The notes under the pieces are model-generated. The model had not been told where the DNA came from and did no database searches. It saw only the letters and a program-made list of their open reading frames with translations. A stretch of 14,047 nt of DNA from contig VBDL01000159.1 of the NCBI GenBank assembly GCA_005884255.1, forward strand, positions 1 through 14,047. The letters run 5' to 3'. The position numbers and the translations under genes were made by a program. Shown here piece by piece: positions 5,401-13,065 of the stretch (within the stretch, counting starts at the first letter, position 1; the number at the start of each line of letters is the position of its first letter). This DNA is from Betaproteobacteria bacterium. GTDB lineage: Bacteria; Pseudomonadota; Gammaproteobacteria; Burkholderiales; Burkholderiaceae_C.

Positions 5401-7993
5401 CGCGGCCGGCACGCTGCAGGGTTCCGTCGAGCCGGTGCCGATGGAGCCCGGACTCGCGCATCCCGCCGAAGAGCTGCTCAACGCTCGCTGGCAGCACAGT
5501 CTGCGCGAACTGGCAAGCACTCTGGGCCGAGGCGGCGCAAGGGCGCAGGACGCCGCCGCGGGTTTGTCTGCAGCGCTGATGCACGGCGAGGGCCGCCGCG
5601 CCTTCGATGCCGTGTGGTCGGCCTTGTTCACCAAGGACGGCACGCCGCGCAAGCATCTCGGCAAGGTCGATTCGCTGGCCGAGGTGCAGCGGGCGCTCGA
5701 GCGCATGGCCGAACGCGTGCACGCGCACGAGGCCTTCGTCGAGCACGGCCGCATGGCGGCGCTGGCGCGCGCGCTGCTCAGCGAATACGCCGCGCTCAAG
5801 CGCGAGCGCGCATTGATCGACATGGCCGACCTCGAACGCGTGGCACTGGCGCTGCTGCGCGACGCCACACTGTCGGGCTGGGTGCAGGAGCGCCTCGATG
5901 CGCGCATCCGCCATGTGCTGATCGACGAGTTCCAGGACACCAGCCCCTTGCAGTGGCAGGCGCTGCACAGCTGGCTGTCGTCGTATGCCGGTGCGGGCGG
6001 CGGAGCCAGCGGGCAGCGGCCGCCGTCGGTATTCATCGTCGGCGACCCGAAGCAGAGCATCTACCGCTTCCGCCGCGCCGAGCCGCGCGTGTTCGAAGCG
6101 GCACGCGAGTTCGTTGCCGAGGGACTGGGCGGCGCACTGCTGGAGTGCGACCACACGCGGCGCAATGCACCGGGCGTGATCGCGTTGCTCAACGAGGTGT
6201 TCGATGCGGCGCGCCGGCATGGCGCGTTCGACGGCTTTCGCGTGCACACCACCGAGGTGTCGGCAGCGCCGGGCGCCGAAGTGGCCGGGCGCGCCTTGCC
6301 AGCGGTCGAGCGACCGCCGCGAGAACACGCCGCGAACGATGCGGCGCCGCCGGTATGGCGGCCGTCACTGACACAGCCGCGGCGCGAGCCGGAGCGCGTG
6401 CTGCGCGAGCAGGAAGCGCGGCATGTTGCGCGCGCCGTGGCCGAGCTCGTTGCGCAAGGCGTCGCGCCGGGCGAGATCTTCGTGCTCAGCCGCAAGCGTG
6501 CGTCGCTCCGGTTGGCGGCGACTGCTCTGCAGGCCTTGCATCTACCGTTCACGGCGCCGGAGGACTTTGCGCTCATCGATGCACCAGAGGTGCGCGACCT
6601 GCTCGCACTGCTGGACGTGCTGGCCTCGCCCGGCCATGACCTGTCGCTGGCGCAGGCCTTGAAAAGCCCGCTGTTCGGCGTGTCGGATGATGAGCTGATC
6701 GCGCTGGCGCAGGACGCGAAGGCCGCCGGCTCCTGGTGGCGGGCATTGATGCGCAGCGAAGCCGAGGCCCTGCAGCGCGCACGCGAGCTGATGGAGCGTT
6801 GGGCCACGGCGGCGCAGCAACTGCCGCCGCACGACCTGCTCGACCGCATCGTCGCCGACAGCGACCTGATGGCCCGCCTCGCGGCTGCGGTGCCGCCGGC
6901 GCGTCGCGTCGCGGCATTGCAGGCGGTGGAGGCCTTGCTCGCGCAGGCGCTGGAGCTCGACGGCGGCCGCTACGCCACACCCTACGGCTTCGTGCGCGCG
7001 CTGCGCCAGCGCGCGCTCACGGCCACGCCACCGGCGCAGCCCGACGCGGTACAGCTGCTCACCGTGCACGGCGCCAAGGGGCTGGAGGCGCAAATCGTGT
7101 TCGTGATGGACGCCGACCCCGAAGTGCAGAACGCGGAGACGGCGGGCCTGCTCGTCGACTGGCCGGTGCACAGCCCGGCACCTGAGCGCTGCGCCTTTGT
7201 CTACAGCGAGGCGCGCTGCCCGCCATCGCTCGCTGCCACACTGGCGCAAGAGCGCGCGGCGCGCGAGCGCGAAGAGCTCAACGGCCTGTACGTGGCGATG
7301 ACGCGCGCCCGGCAAGCCCTGGTGTTCAGCCGTGTCCAGCCGCACCACGGTTCGCCGCAGGCCTCGTGGTGGGCGCGTGTCGGCGAACGCCTGCAGGCCT
7401 GGATTCCGCAGGACGCTCGCAGCGTGCCGCGGGCCGATGCGCCGGTGCGCTTGCGCGAGCTGCCGCTGCTGCCGCGGGGCGAACGAGCCCCGGCCGCCGC
7501 GACCGGCGATGACGGCGCGGCGCGCCTCGGGCAGGCCGTGCACCGCGTGCTGGAATGGCGGCTCGGCCCGGCCGGCGGCGATAGCGGAATGGAGTCTCTC
7601 GTTGCTGCTGCCGCGGCGGAGTTCGGCCTGCCCGCAGCGATGGTCGACGAGGTCCAGCGCCTGGCCGAGACCATGCTGGCCAGTCCAGCGGGCGCGCGCT
7701 TCTTCACCGATGCCGACATCGAATGGGCCGGCAACGAGATCGCACTGAGCCTGGACGGCGAGTCCTTGCGCGTGGACCGCCTGGTGGCGCGGCGCGAGCC
7801 CGACGGGCGGCGCGTCTGGTGGGTGCTCGACTACAAGCTGCGCCATCGCCCGCAGCAGCTGGCGGCCTATGGCGAGCAGATGCATCGCTATCGCGAAGCG
7901 GTACGCCGCGCACAGCCGGGCGACGAGGTGCGCTGCGCCTTTGTTACGGGGGCGGGCGAGGTGGTCGAGCTCGAAGCCGGATCCAATAAATGA
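5162..7993 (+). CDS. AddA/RecB-like helicase-nuclease, C-terminal fragment
   Basis: Main part (943 codons from ATG 5162; authentic match from FELLDELG at 5180) of the AddA-like protein begun at 4810. It carries helicase motif II LIDEFQDTS (Asp255, Glu256), motif III GDPKQSIYRFRRAE (from 294), HTRRNAPGVI, motif V LTVHGAKGLE (from 633) and motif VI YVAMTRAR (from 710). A C-terminal RecB-type nuclease domain has LGQAVHRVLEW, Asp872, Asp890 and Lys892 in VLDYK, and QLAAYGEQMHRY. An intact protein would pair with the AddB-like nuclease to resect double-strand breaks before RecA loading. The fragment itself lacks Walker A and so could not hydrolyse ATP alone. The downstream gap of 77 bp to the next gene has no clear terminator. 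Confidence 0.85.
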   Translation: MNSCCSFELLDELGLQPRMELVEDIEDLKPDLFRRFHARVLADEALHADYLAMVRERGRSQCGKWLLAALDKRVEIELADAAGTLQGSVEPVPMEPGLAHPAEELLNARWQHSLRELASTLGRGGARAQDAAAGLSAALMHGEGRRAFDAVWSALFTKDGTPRKHLGKVDSLAEVQRALERMAERVHAHEAFVEHGRMAALARALLSEYAALKRERALIDMADLERVALALLRDATLSGWVQERLDARIRHVLIDEFQDTSPLQWQALHSWLSSYAGAGGGASGQRPPSVFIVGDPKQSIYRFRRAEPRVFEAAREFVAEGLGGALLECDHTRRNAPGVIALLNEVFDAARRHGAFDGFRVHTTEVSAAPGAEVAGRALPAVERPPREHAANDAAPPVWRPSLTQPRREPERVLREQEARHVARAVAELVAQGVAPGEIFVLSRKRASLRLAATALQALHLPFTAPEDFALIDAPEVRDLLALLDVLASPGHDLSLAQALKSPLFGVSDDELIALAQDAKAAGSWWRALMRSEAEALQRARELMERWATAAQQLPPHDLLDRIVADSDLMARLAAAVPPARRVAALQAVEALLAQALELDGGRYATPYGFVRALRQRALTATPPAQPDAVQLLTVHGAKGLEAQIVFVMDADPEVQNAETAGLLVDWPVHSPAPERCAFVYSEARCPPSLAATLAQERAAREREELNGLYVAMTRARQALVFSRVQPHHGSPQASWWARVGERLQAWIPQDARSVPRADAPVRLRELPLLPRGERAPAAATGDDGAARLGQAVHRVLEWRLGPAGGDSGMESLVAAAAAEFGLPAAMVDEVQRLAETMLASPAGARFFTDADIEWAGNEIALSLDGESLRVDRLVARREPDGRRVWWVLDYKLRHRPQQLAAYGEQMHRYREAVRRAQPGDEVRCAFVTGAGEVVELEAGSNK

Positions 7994-8070
7994 CCGAAAC
8001 CCGGGCTTGTTCCACGCATCCCGTGGGCGGTGCTCGCGGTCCAATGCTGTAACTTCGTTCTCACGATTCC

Positions 8071-9087
8071 ATGGCTGCTGCTGCGTCCTCGGCTCCCCCT
8101 GCCGCGCGCCCCCCGGCGACGCGCTCGTTCGGCCGTTTCCAGCTGCGGCAGCTGCTCGGCAAGAGCGCATGGACCATGGCCTGGCTGGTCGACGACCCGC
8201 GCAACGGCCAGGAGCTGATGCTCGTGATGCCGCGCAACCAGCCCGCGGATGCCGCCGCGCTGGAGCGCTGGCACCAGGCGGTGCGCAAGGGCACCCGGCT
8301 GAATCACCCACAGCTTGCCCACGCGGTCGAGGTCGGGGAGCAGGACCGCTGGCCCTTCGTCGCCTATGACCGCGCCAACGGCGTGACGCTGGGCGAGCGC
8401 ATCGCGCAGCCCGGGCCGAGCAAGGCAGTGGATCTGGCGCGCTGGGTGCTGGACGCGCTGCAAGGCCTGGCCTTTGCGCACGAGGCCGGCGTGGCACACC
8501 ATGACTTGCAGCTGCACACGCTGCTCGTCAGCGAGCAAGGCCGCGTGCGCGTGATGGGGCTGGAGATCGCGATGCTGGATGCGGCGGCCGCCGCCGGCGC
8601 CGGCGCGCTGGTGGCGAGCGACAGCGGCCGCAGCCTGTCGATCGATGCGGCGACGCTGCATGCGCAGCGCAGTGCCGCGCAGCGCGACGTGCTGGCCGTC
8701 GGCCTGCTGATGCACCGCCTGCTGGCCGGCGAGCCCGCGCTCGGCGAGGCGGACATCGGTCGTGCCATCGAGCTGATGCCGCCCCTGGGCCGCGAGCTGG
8801 TGCGTCTTCCCTGGGACGTGCCTTTGCCGGTGCCCGATGCACTGCGCGTCATCGTCAACCGCGCCACCGATCGGCAGGAACGGCAACGCTATCGCAATGC
8901 ACGCACGCTGGCGATGCCGAGGCGCAAGGCAGCGGCGGTCCGTTGGCGCTGTTGCTCGATCGCCTGCACAGCGTGGGCCATCTGCCGGCGATGCCGCGCG
9001 CCGGCGCGCGCATTGCGCGCCTTCGCGCGATGGAGCGCGAGCGCACCATCGAGATGGCCGAGTTCGTGCTGCAGGACATCGGGCTGA
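8071..9087 (+). CDS. Pseudokinase-HDOD protein, N-terminal pseudokinase fragment
   Basis: N-terminal half of a protein paralogous to the kinase encoded at 9931. The Hanks kinase fold is recognisable from FGRFQLRQLLGK onward, but catalytic residues are lost. The glycine loop reads GKSAWTMAW, Met53 replaces the ATP-anchoring lysine (ELMLVMP against EVAVKLL in the paralogue), HHDLQLHT (143-150) replaces HRDLKPSN, and GLE (163-165) replaces DFG. Only the loop aspartate (145) remains. I infer a pseudokinase with a scaffold or sensing role. Matching sequence ends at RYRNARTL, near residue 279. The following residues up to the stop at 9087 are out of frame, and the HDOD part continues in another frame. 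No Shine-Dalgarno is seen before ATG 8071. Confidence 0.75.
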   Translation: MAAAASSAPPAARPPATRSFGRFQLRQLLGKSAWTMAWLVDDPRNGQELMLVMPRNQPADAAALERWHQAVRKGTRLNHPQLAHAVEVGEQDRWPFVAYDRANGVTLGERIAQPGPSKAVDLARWVLDALQGLAFAHEAGVAHHDLQLHTLLVSEQGRVRVMGLEIAMLDAAAAAGAGALVASDSGRSLSIDAATLHAQRSAAQRDVLAVGLLMHRLLAGEPALGEADIGRAIELMPPLGRELVRLPWDVPLPVPDALRVIVNRATDRQERQRYRNARTLAMPRRKAAAVRWRCCSIACTAWAICRRCRAPARALRAFARWSASAPSRWPSSCCRTSG

Positions 9088-9854
9088 CCTTCGAGCTGCT
9101 GCGCACTGTCAATTCGGCGCAGGTGCAGGGCACGCAGGTCAGCGGCAACGGGCCGGTGCTGACCATCCGGCGTGCCATCGCGATGATCGGCCTCGACGGC
9201 ATGGAGCGCGCGGTGACCGCGCTGCGGCCCTGGCCCGGGCCGCTCGACGAGCGCAGCGCGGAGGCGCTGCAGGCGATGCTGGAGCGCGTCAAGGGCGTGG
9301 GCCTTCTGGCGCAGGCGCTGCGGCCTGCGGGCTATGACGGCGAGGTGGTGCTGCTGATCGCGCTGCTGCAAAACCTCGGTCGATTGCTCGTGCAGTATCA
9401 CTTTCCCGACGAGGCGGCGCAGATCCGCCGCCTGATGCAACCCGTGCCCGCCGAGAAGCCCGAAGAGCCGCCACAGCCGGGCATGAGCGAAGAGGCGGCC
9501 TCGCTGGCCGTGCTCGGCGTGGACATCGAGTCCCTGGGCGCGGCGGTGGCGCGCCACTGGGGCTTGTCCGAAGAAGTGCTGCACATGATCCGCCGACTCA
9601 GCCCGACCCAGCCCGTGCGCAACGCCGACACCGACGACGACATGCTGCGCGCCACGGCAAGCGCCGCCAACGAGGTCTTCGATGCGCTGGCGCTGCCGGC
9701 GCAACTGGTCAAGCGAGCGCTCGACCGTGTGGCGCAGCGCTATGGGCGAGTGTTGAACATCACGCCGGAGGATTTGCGCAATGCGATCCGCGACAGCTGG
9801 CACAACGCGTTGCCCGAGGGCGATGCGGTGAGCGAGCAGGGGACAATCGCATGA
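8943..9854 (+). CDS. Pseudokinase-HDOD protein, C-terminal HDOD fragment
   Basis: C-terminal part of the gene begun at 8071. In-frame matching sequence starts about 8910 (DAEAQGSGG), followed by LALLLDRLHSVGHLPAM. The HDOD domain (HD-related output domain, a signalling module of bacterial regulators) shows VLQDIGLTFELLRTVNSAQV, NGPVLTIRRAIAMIGLDG and IALLQNLGRLLVQYHFPDEA. Where HD hydrolases have His-Asp, this reads QN, so no metal dyad and no phosphodiesterase activity are expected. Alignment with the paralogue at 9931 shows some 12 residues missing at the frame junction. The TTG at 8943 is only the first formal start codon, without a convincing ribosome binding site. The stop overlaps ATG 9851 as ATGA. 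Confidence 0.75.
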   Translation: MALLLDRLHSVGHLPAMPRAGARIARLRAMERERTIEMAEFVLQDIGLTFELLRTVNSAQVQGTQVSGNGPVLTIRRAIAMIGLDGMERAVTALRPWPGPLDERSAEALQAMLERVKGVGLLAQALRPAGYDGEVVLLIALLQNLGRLLVQYHFPDEAAQIRRLMQPVPAEKPEEPPQPGMSEEAASLAVLGVDIESLGAAVARHWGLSEEVLHMIRRLSPTQPVRNADTDDDMLRATASAANEVFDALALPAQLVKRALDRVAQRYGRVLNITPEDLRNAIRDSWHNALPEGDAVSEQGTIA

Positions 9855-9934
9855 GCGCCGCCGCACGGCCGCTCCGAAGGGGGCGCGATGTCCCTCTTGG
9901 AGGGACCCCGCGCAGCGGGAGGGTGCACCAATGA
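9851..9934 (+). other. 27-codon mini-ORF in a hairpin-rich spacer
   Basis: Between the two kinase-HDOD genes an ATG at 9851 opens a 27-codon frame that stops with TGA at 9932-9934. Both ends are ATGA overlaps: with the stop of the gene before and with the start of the gene after. The same stretch holds two tight inverted repeats, GTCCCTC/GAGGGAC (9890-9906, loop TTG) and CCCGC/GCGGG (9907-9919, loop GCA). The composition suggests an intergenic palindromic repeat of a kind I recall from Burkholderiales rather than a conserved peptide. Translational coupling through it is possible. Which of these it is cannot be told from one copy. Confidence 0.4.
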
Positions 9935-12357
9935 GCGCGCTGACGTCTTCGGGCCGCCAACGCAGCGGTGCCACGCGCAGCATCGGCCGCTTCGAGCTGC
10001 GGCGCGAGCTGGGCAAGGGCGCGCAGGCCACCGTCTGGCTGGGCTATGACGCGCGCCTGGATCGCGAAGTAGCGGTCAAGCTGCTGCGCCCGGGTGCCGA
10101 CGTCACGGCGGTGAGCCAGTGGCTGCATGAGGCACGCAGCGTGAGCCGGCTGAACCATCCGCACATCGTGCCGGTGTACGAGGCCGACGAGCAGCAGGGC
10201 CAGTCGTATCTCGTCTTCGAATACGTCGCGGGGCCGACGCTGGCCGAGAAGCTGAAGCGCGATGGCGCGTTGCCGCCGCGCGAGGCGGCGAGCCTGGTGC
10301 TCGGCGTGCTCGACGCGCTGCAAACCGCGCATGCGGCGGGCATCGTGCATCGCGACCTGAAACCGTCCAACATCCTCGTCGACGGCGCCGGCCGTGCGCG
10401 CGTGATGGACTTCGGCATCGCCGCGCGCGTGCAGGACGGCAGCGACCAGCGCATCGTCGGCACGCCGGGCTACATGTCGCCCGAGGCTGCGCGCGGCGAG
10501 GCGCCGTCGCCGTCGATGGACATCTTTGCCGCCGGCATGATGCTCGGCGAGCTGCTCGCCGGGCGCGGCTTGCTGCGCGAGCGCGACCCGTATCGTGCGA
10601 TCCATCGTGTGCAGCACGAGGACATGGTCCTGCCGGCCGACCTGGATGCACAGGTCGATGACGCGCTGCGCGCCATCGTCACGCGCGCCATTGCCCGCGA
10701 TGCCAGCGAGCGCTTTGCCAGCGCGACCGACATGCACACGGCGCTGTCGCAGTGGCTCAATCCCGCCGACACGGCGCCGAGCGCGGCCACCGGCAACGGC
10801 ACGCTGGACTTCCTGCTGCGCCGCATGCGGCACAAGGCGGACTTCCCGGCGTTGTCGGATTCGGTGGGGCGCATCCAGCGCGTGGCCAATAGCGACAACG
10901 AGAGCATCAACAGCCTGTCGGCGGAAATCCTCAAGGACGTGGCGCTGACGAACAAGCTGCTGCGGCTCGTCAACACCGCGCACTTCAGCGCGGCGGGTGG
11001 CGCCGTCAGCACGGTGTCGCGCGCCATTGCGCTGGTCGGTTTTGCCGGCATCCGCAACATGGCCCTGTCGCTGGTGCTGCTCGAGCACATGCAGGACAAG
11101 TCGCATGCCCAGCAGCTGAAGGAAGAATTCCTGCGCTCGCTGATGGCCGGCACGCTGGCCAGCGAGTTGTGCGGCCATCCGCGCGACAGCGAGGAAGCCT
11201 TCATCGGCTCGCTGTTCTACGGGCTGGGCCGCCTCTTGACCGAGTTCTACTTTCCGGAAGAGGCGCGACAGATCCGCCAGTTGGTGCGGCCTAGCGGCAG
11301 CACCGCGCCGGTCGATGAGAAGGTGGCTTCGCTGCGCGTGCTCGGCCTGAGCTACGAGGATCTCGGCCTCGGTGTGGCCCGCCATTGGGGTCTGCCGGAG
11401 AACCTGCAGCGCTGCATGCGCCGCCCCGAGGGTGAGCCGCCCGGCAAGGTCGCGGAGCGCGGCCCGGAGCAGCAACGCTGGATGGCATCGCTGACCAATG
11501 AAGTGGCCGACGCGCTGCTGTACTGCGACCCCAAGGAAGCGGCCAAGCGGATCAACGGCCTCTCGCAGCGCCACGCCCGGGTGCTCAACCTGGGTGCCGA
11601 GGATCTCGGCGCCGCGGCCGAGCTGGCGCGCACCAAGTTGTCGCAGATGGCCGCCGCGATGGGCCTGCAAGTGGCGCCGCAATCTCCGGCGCGCCGCCTG
11701 CTTCAGAACCCGGCGGCCGAGGATCCGACCCTGGCGGTGCGGCCCGATGATTCATTGACGCCGCATCAGCTGCAGGCTACCGCGCCAATGCCGCTGGACG
11801 GCGTGGCGGACGTGGCGCAACCGGTCAAGGCGGCCGAGATGCTGGCCGCGGGCATCCAGGACATCACCAACACCATGGTGTCGGACGGCTTCCGCCTCAA
11901 CGAAGTGCTGCGCATGATCCTCGAGACCATGTACCGCGGCCTCGGCTTCCGCCGTGTGGTGTTCTGCTTGCGCGACCCGAAGACCGACGCACTGACCGGT
12001 CGTTTCGGCCTCGGTGACGCGGCGGATGCAGTGGCCAAGGGCTTCAAGGTGCCGTTGCGCGCTACCGGTGGCGTGCCGACCGATCTCTTCGGCGCGGTGT
12101 GCGCGAAGGGGGCCGACACGCTGATCGCCGACGCCACGGCTGCCAACATCGCGCAGCGGCTGCCCGCCTGGTACCGCGCGCAGGTGAATGCACCGGCCTT
12201 CCTGCTGTTGCCTCTCACGATGAAGAACGCGAGCTTCGCGCTGATCTATGCGGACTCGGCACGTGCCGGCGGCATTGTGCTCGACGAGAAGGAACTGTCG
12301 CTGCTGCGCACGCTGCGCAACCAGGCCGTCATGGCCTTTAGGCAGGCCGGCAGCTAG
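9931..12357 (+). CDS. Ser/Thr protein kinase-HDOD-GAF signalling protein
   Basis: An intact 808-residue cytoplasmic signalling protein. The Hanks-type kinase domain (about 19-275) has the glycine loop GKGAQATVW (28-36), Lys50 (EVAVKLL), HRDLKPSN (140-147), DFG (160-162) and GTPGYMSPE (177-185), so it should be active. An HDOD domain (about 290-490) follows. It reads LFYGLGR around 427-433 where HD enzymes have His-Asp, so it is probably not a hydrolase. After a linker, residues about 637-805 resemble a GAF-type sensory domain (RLNEVLRMILETMYRGLGF, FLLLPLTMKNASFALIYAD). No transmembrane segment is seen, unlike PknB-type receptors. The start has GGGAGGG 7 nt upstream, inside the 3' arm of a small hairpin. 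It lies next to its degenerate paralogue and probably shares its transcript. Substrate and ligand are unknown. Confidence 0.93.
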   Translation: MSALTSSGRQRSGATRSIGRFELRRELGKGAQATVWLGYDARLDREVAVKLLRPGADVTAVSQWLHEARSVSRLNHPHIVPVYEADEQQGQSYLVFEYVAGPTLAEKLKRDGALPPREAASLVLGVLDALQTAHAAGIVHRDLKPSNILVDGAGRARVMDFGIAARVQDGSDQRIVGTPGYMSPEAARGEAPSPSMDIFAAGMMLGELLAGRGLLRERDPYRAIHRVQHEDMVLPADLDAQVDDALRAIVTRAIARDASERFASATDMHTALSQWLNPADTAPSAATGNGTLDFLLRRMRHKADFPALSDSVGRIQRVANSDNESINSLSAEILKDVALTNKLLRLVNTAHFSAAGGAVSTVSRAIALVGFAGIRNMALSLVLLEHMQDKSHAQQLKEEFLRSLMAGTLASELCGHPRDSEEAFIGSLFYGLGRLLTEFYFPEEARQIRQLVRPSGSTAPVDEKVASLRVLGLSYEDLGLGVARHWGLPENLQRCMRRPEGEPPGKVAERGPEQQRWMASLTNEVADALLYCDPKEAAKRINGLSQRHARVLNLGAEDLGAAAELARTKLSQMAAAMGLQVAPQSPARRLLQNPAAEDPTLAVRPDDSLTPHQLQATAPMPLDGVADVAQPVKAAEMLAAGIQDITNTMVSDGFRLNEVLRMILETMYRGLGFRRVVFCLRDPKTDALTGRFGLGDAADAVAKGFKVPLRATGGVPTDLFGAVCAKGADTLIADATAANIAQRLPAWYRAQVNAPAFLLLPLTMKNASFALIYADSARAGGIVLDEKELSLLRTLRNQAVMAFRQAGS

Positions 12358-12365
12358 GCAAAAAC

Positions 12366-12400
12366 AAAGGGCGACGCTCCTTGCGGATGCGTCGCCCTTT
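12366..12400. terminator. Bidirectional intrinsic terminator
   Basis: A 12-bp perfect inverted repeat AAAGGGCGACGC / GCGTCGCCCTTT with an 11-nt loop lies between the convergent kinase gene and the repeat-protein gene. Read leftward, the stem runs into TTTGTTTT, a good U-tract. Read rightward, only TTT follows, so it should work best for the minus-strand gene. Confidence 0.88.
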
Positions 12401-12417
12401 GGAGGAACGTTCCTCGA

Positions 12418-12831
12418 TTACTGCTTCGGCGTGCCTTCGCCAGCCGGGGCCAGCTTGCCTTCTTCGCGGGCCTTCTTGGTCTCGGCCTTGCGCTCGGCGC
12501 GGGTCTTGGTCGACTTCGGCGTGGAGGCAGCGGCTTCCGGAGCGGTTTCGCCGGCGGGCGCCAGCCCGCCTTCCTTGCGGGCCTTCTGCGTTTCGGCCTT
12601 GCGCTCCATGCGGGTCTTGGTCGACTTGGTGTCGTCCTTGGCGGCGGGGGTGCCTTCGCCGGCCGGCGTCAGGGTGCCTTCCTTGCGCGCCTTTTGCGTT
12701 TCCGCCTTGCGCTCGGCACGGGTCTTCGGGGCCGACGCGCCGGAAGCGGCTTCATCGGCGGCGAAAGCGGCGTTGGACAGCACGGCGGCAACAGCGGCGG
12801 CCAGCAGGGACAGAGCGGTCTTCATCTTCAT
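12418..12831 (-). CDS. Small exported protein with three charged repeats
   Basis: A 137-residue protein of unknown function. The N-terminus MKMKTALSLLAAAVAAVLSNAAFA is a typical Sec signal peptide with probable cleavage after AFA (residue 24). The mature part is three imperfect repeats beginning KTRAERKAETQKARKEG (36), KTRMERKAETQKARKEG (72) and KTRAERKAETKKAREEG (109). Each continues with xLxPAGE and is separated by short Ala/Pro/Thr/Lys-rich linkers. The repeats are rich in Lys, Arg, Glu and Ala, lack cysteine, and look like short amphipathic or charged helices. The start at 12831 has AGGAG 7 nt upstream. The frame is open upstream to 12921, but that extension is not signal-like. I recall similar small periplasmic proteins with AGE-type repeats in Burkholderiales, possibly near DUF4148, but cannot assign a family. 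Confidence 0.85.
   Translation of the reverse strand: MKMKTALSLLAAAVAAVLSNAAFAADEAASGASAPKTRAERKAETQKARKEGTLTPAGEGTPAAKDDTKSTKTRMERKAETQKARKEGGLAPAGETAPEAAASTPKSTKTRAERKAETKKAREEGKLAPAGEGTPKQ
12421..12726 (-). repeat. Three tandem repeat units inside the exported protein gene
   Basis: Three units of about 36-37 codons: 12619-12726, 12508-12618 and 12421-12507 (the last truncated in its linker). The KTRxERKAETxKARxEG core is conserved at both protein and DNA level, so the units arose by internal duplication. The linkers differ in sequence and slightly in length. Confidence 0.85.
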
Positions 12832-13065
12832 CAGCAATCTCCTGGTTGTGTGGAATGAGGGAACGAACCTATCGGACCTATCAAAGGAGCCAAGCCGCTC
12901 TAGACGACGAGCCCTCATCAAGTCGGGTTGCCTGCGGTGGTTTTGGCACCGCTGCGAGCGAGGCTACGCATGATAACGTCCGGTCCCCGCAGAGGTTGAC
13001 GTTGGAGATGCTGCTGGCGCGCAAGGCGTTGCGCCGATGCCGCACTGAGCGTGCGGCCCAGAAGG
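12832..13065. other. Intergenic region between exported protein gene and ffs
   Basis: A 234-bp gap without a credible gene. It should carry the promoter of the leftward exported protein gene, but I find no clear hexamer pair. Two copies of ACCTATC (12867-12873 and 12876-12882) lie 9 bp apart, 36-51 bp before the start codon. A 7-bp hairpin without a T-tract (13039-13057) lies just beyond the 3' end of ffs. Confidence 0.5.
13039..13057 (-). terminator. Possible 3' hairpin downstream of ffs
   Basis: GCCGCAC / GTGCGGC with a 5-nt loop lies 9 nt beyond the mature end of the SRP RNA. It has no T-tract on the minus strand, so it is a weak terminator candidate. It could instead protect or guide processing of the RNA end. 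Confidence 0.35.

Noticed and set aside
7994..8070. Terminator or promoter in the gap after the AddA-like gene
   Set aside because: Only a weak CCACG/CGTGG inverted repeat without a T-tract and no acceptable hexamer pair were found.
6542..8497. Minus-strand open frame of 651 codons over the AddA-like and pseudokinase genes
   Set aside because: Antisense shadow in high-GC DNA; it crosses a gene boundary and has no recognisable motif.
3815..8945. Programmed ribosomal frameshifting as the reason for the three split genes
   Set aside because: No slippery heptamer or suitable pseudoknot is evident at the joins, and conserved residues are missing there, which frameshifting cannot restore.
9760..11682. 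Minus-strand open frame of 640 codons over the kinase-HDOD gene
   Set aside because: Antisense to an intact, clearly conserved protein; composition is typical of a shadow frame.
12421..12726. CRISPR array or minisatellite reading of the tandem repeats
   Set aside because: The repeats are in frame, encode a conserved charged motif after a signal peptide, and have no unique spacers of constant length.
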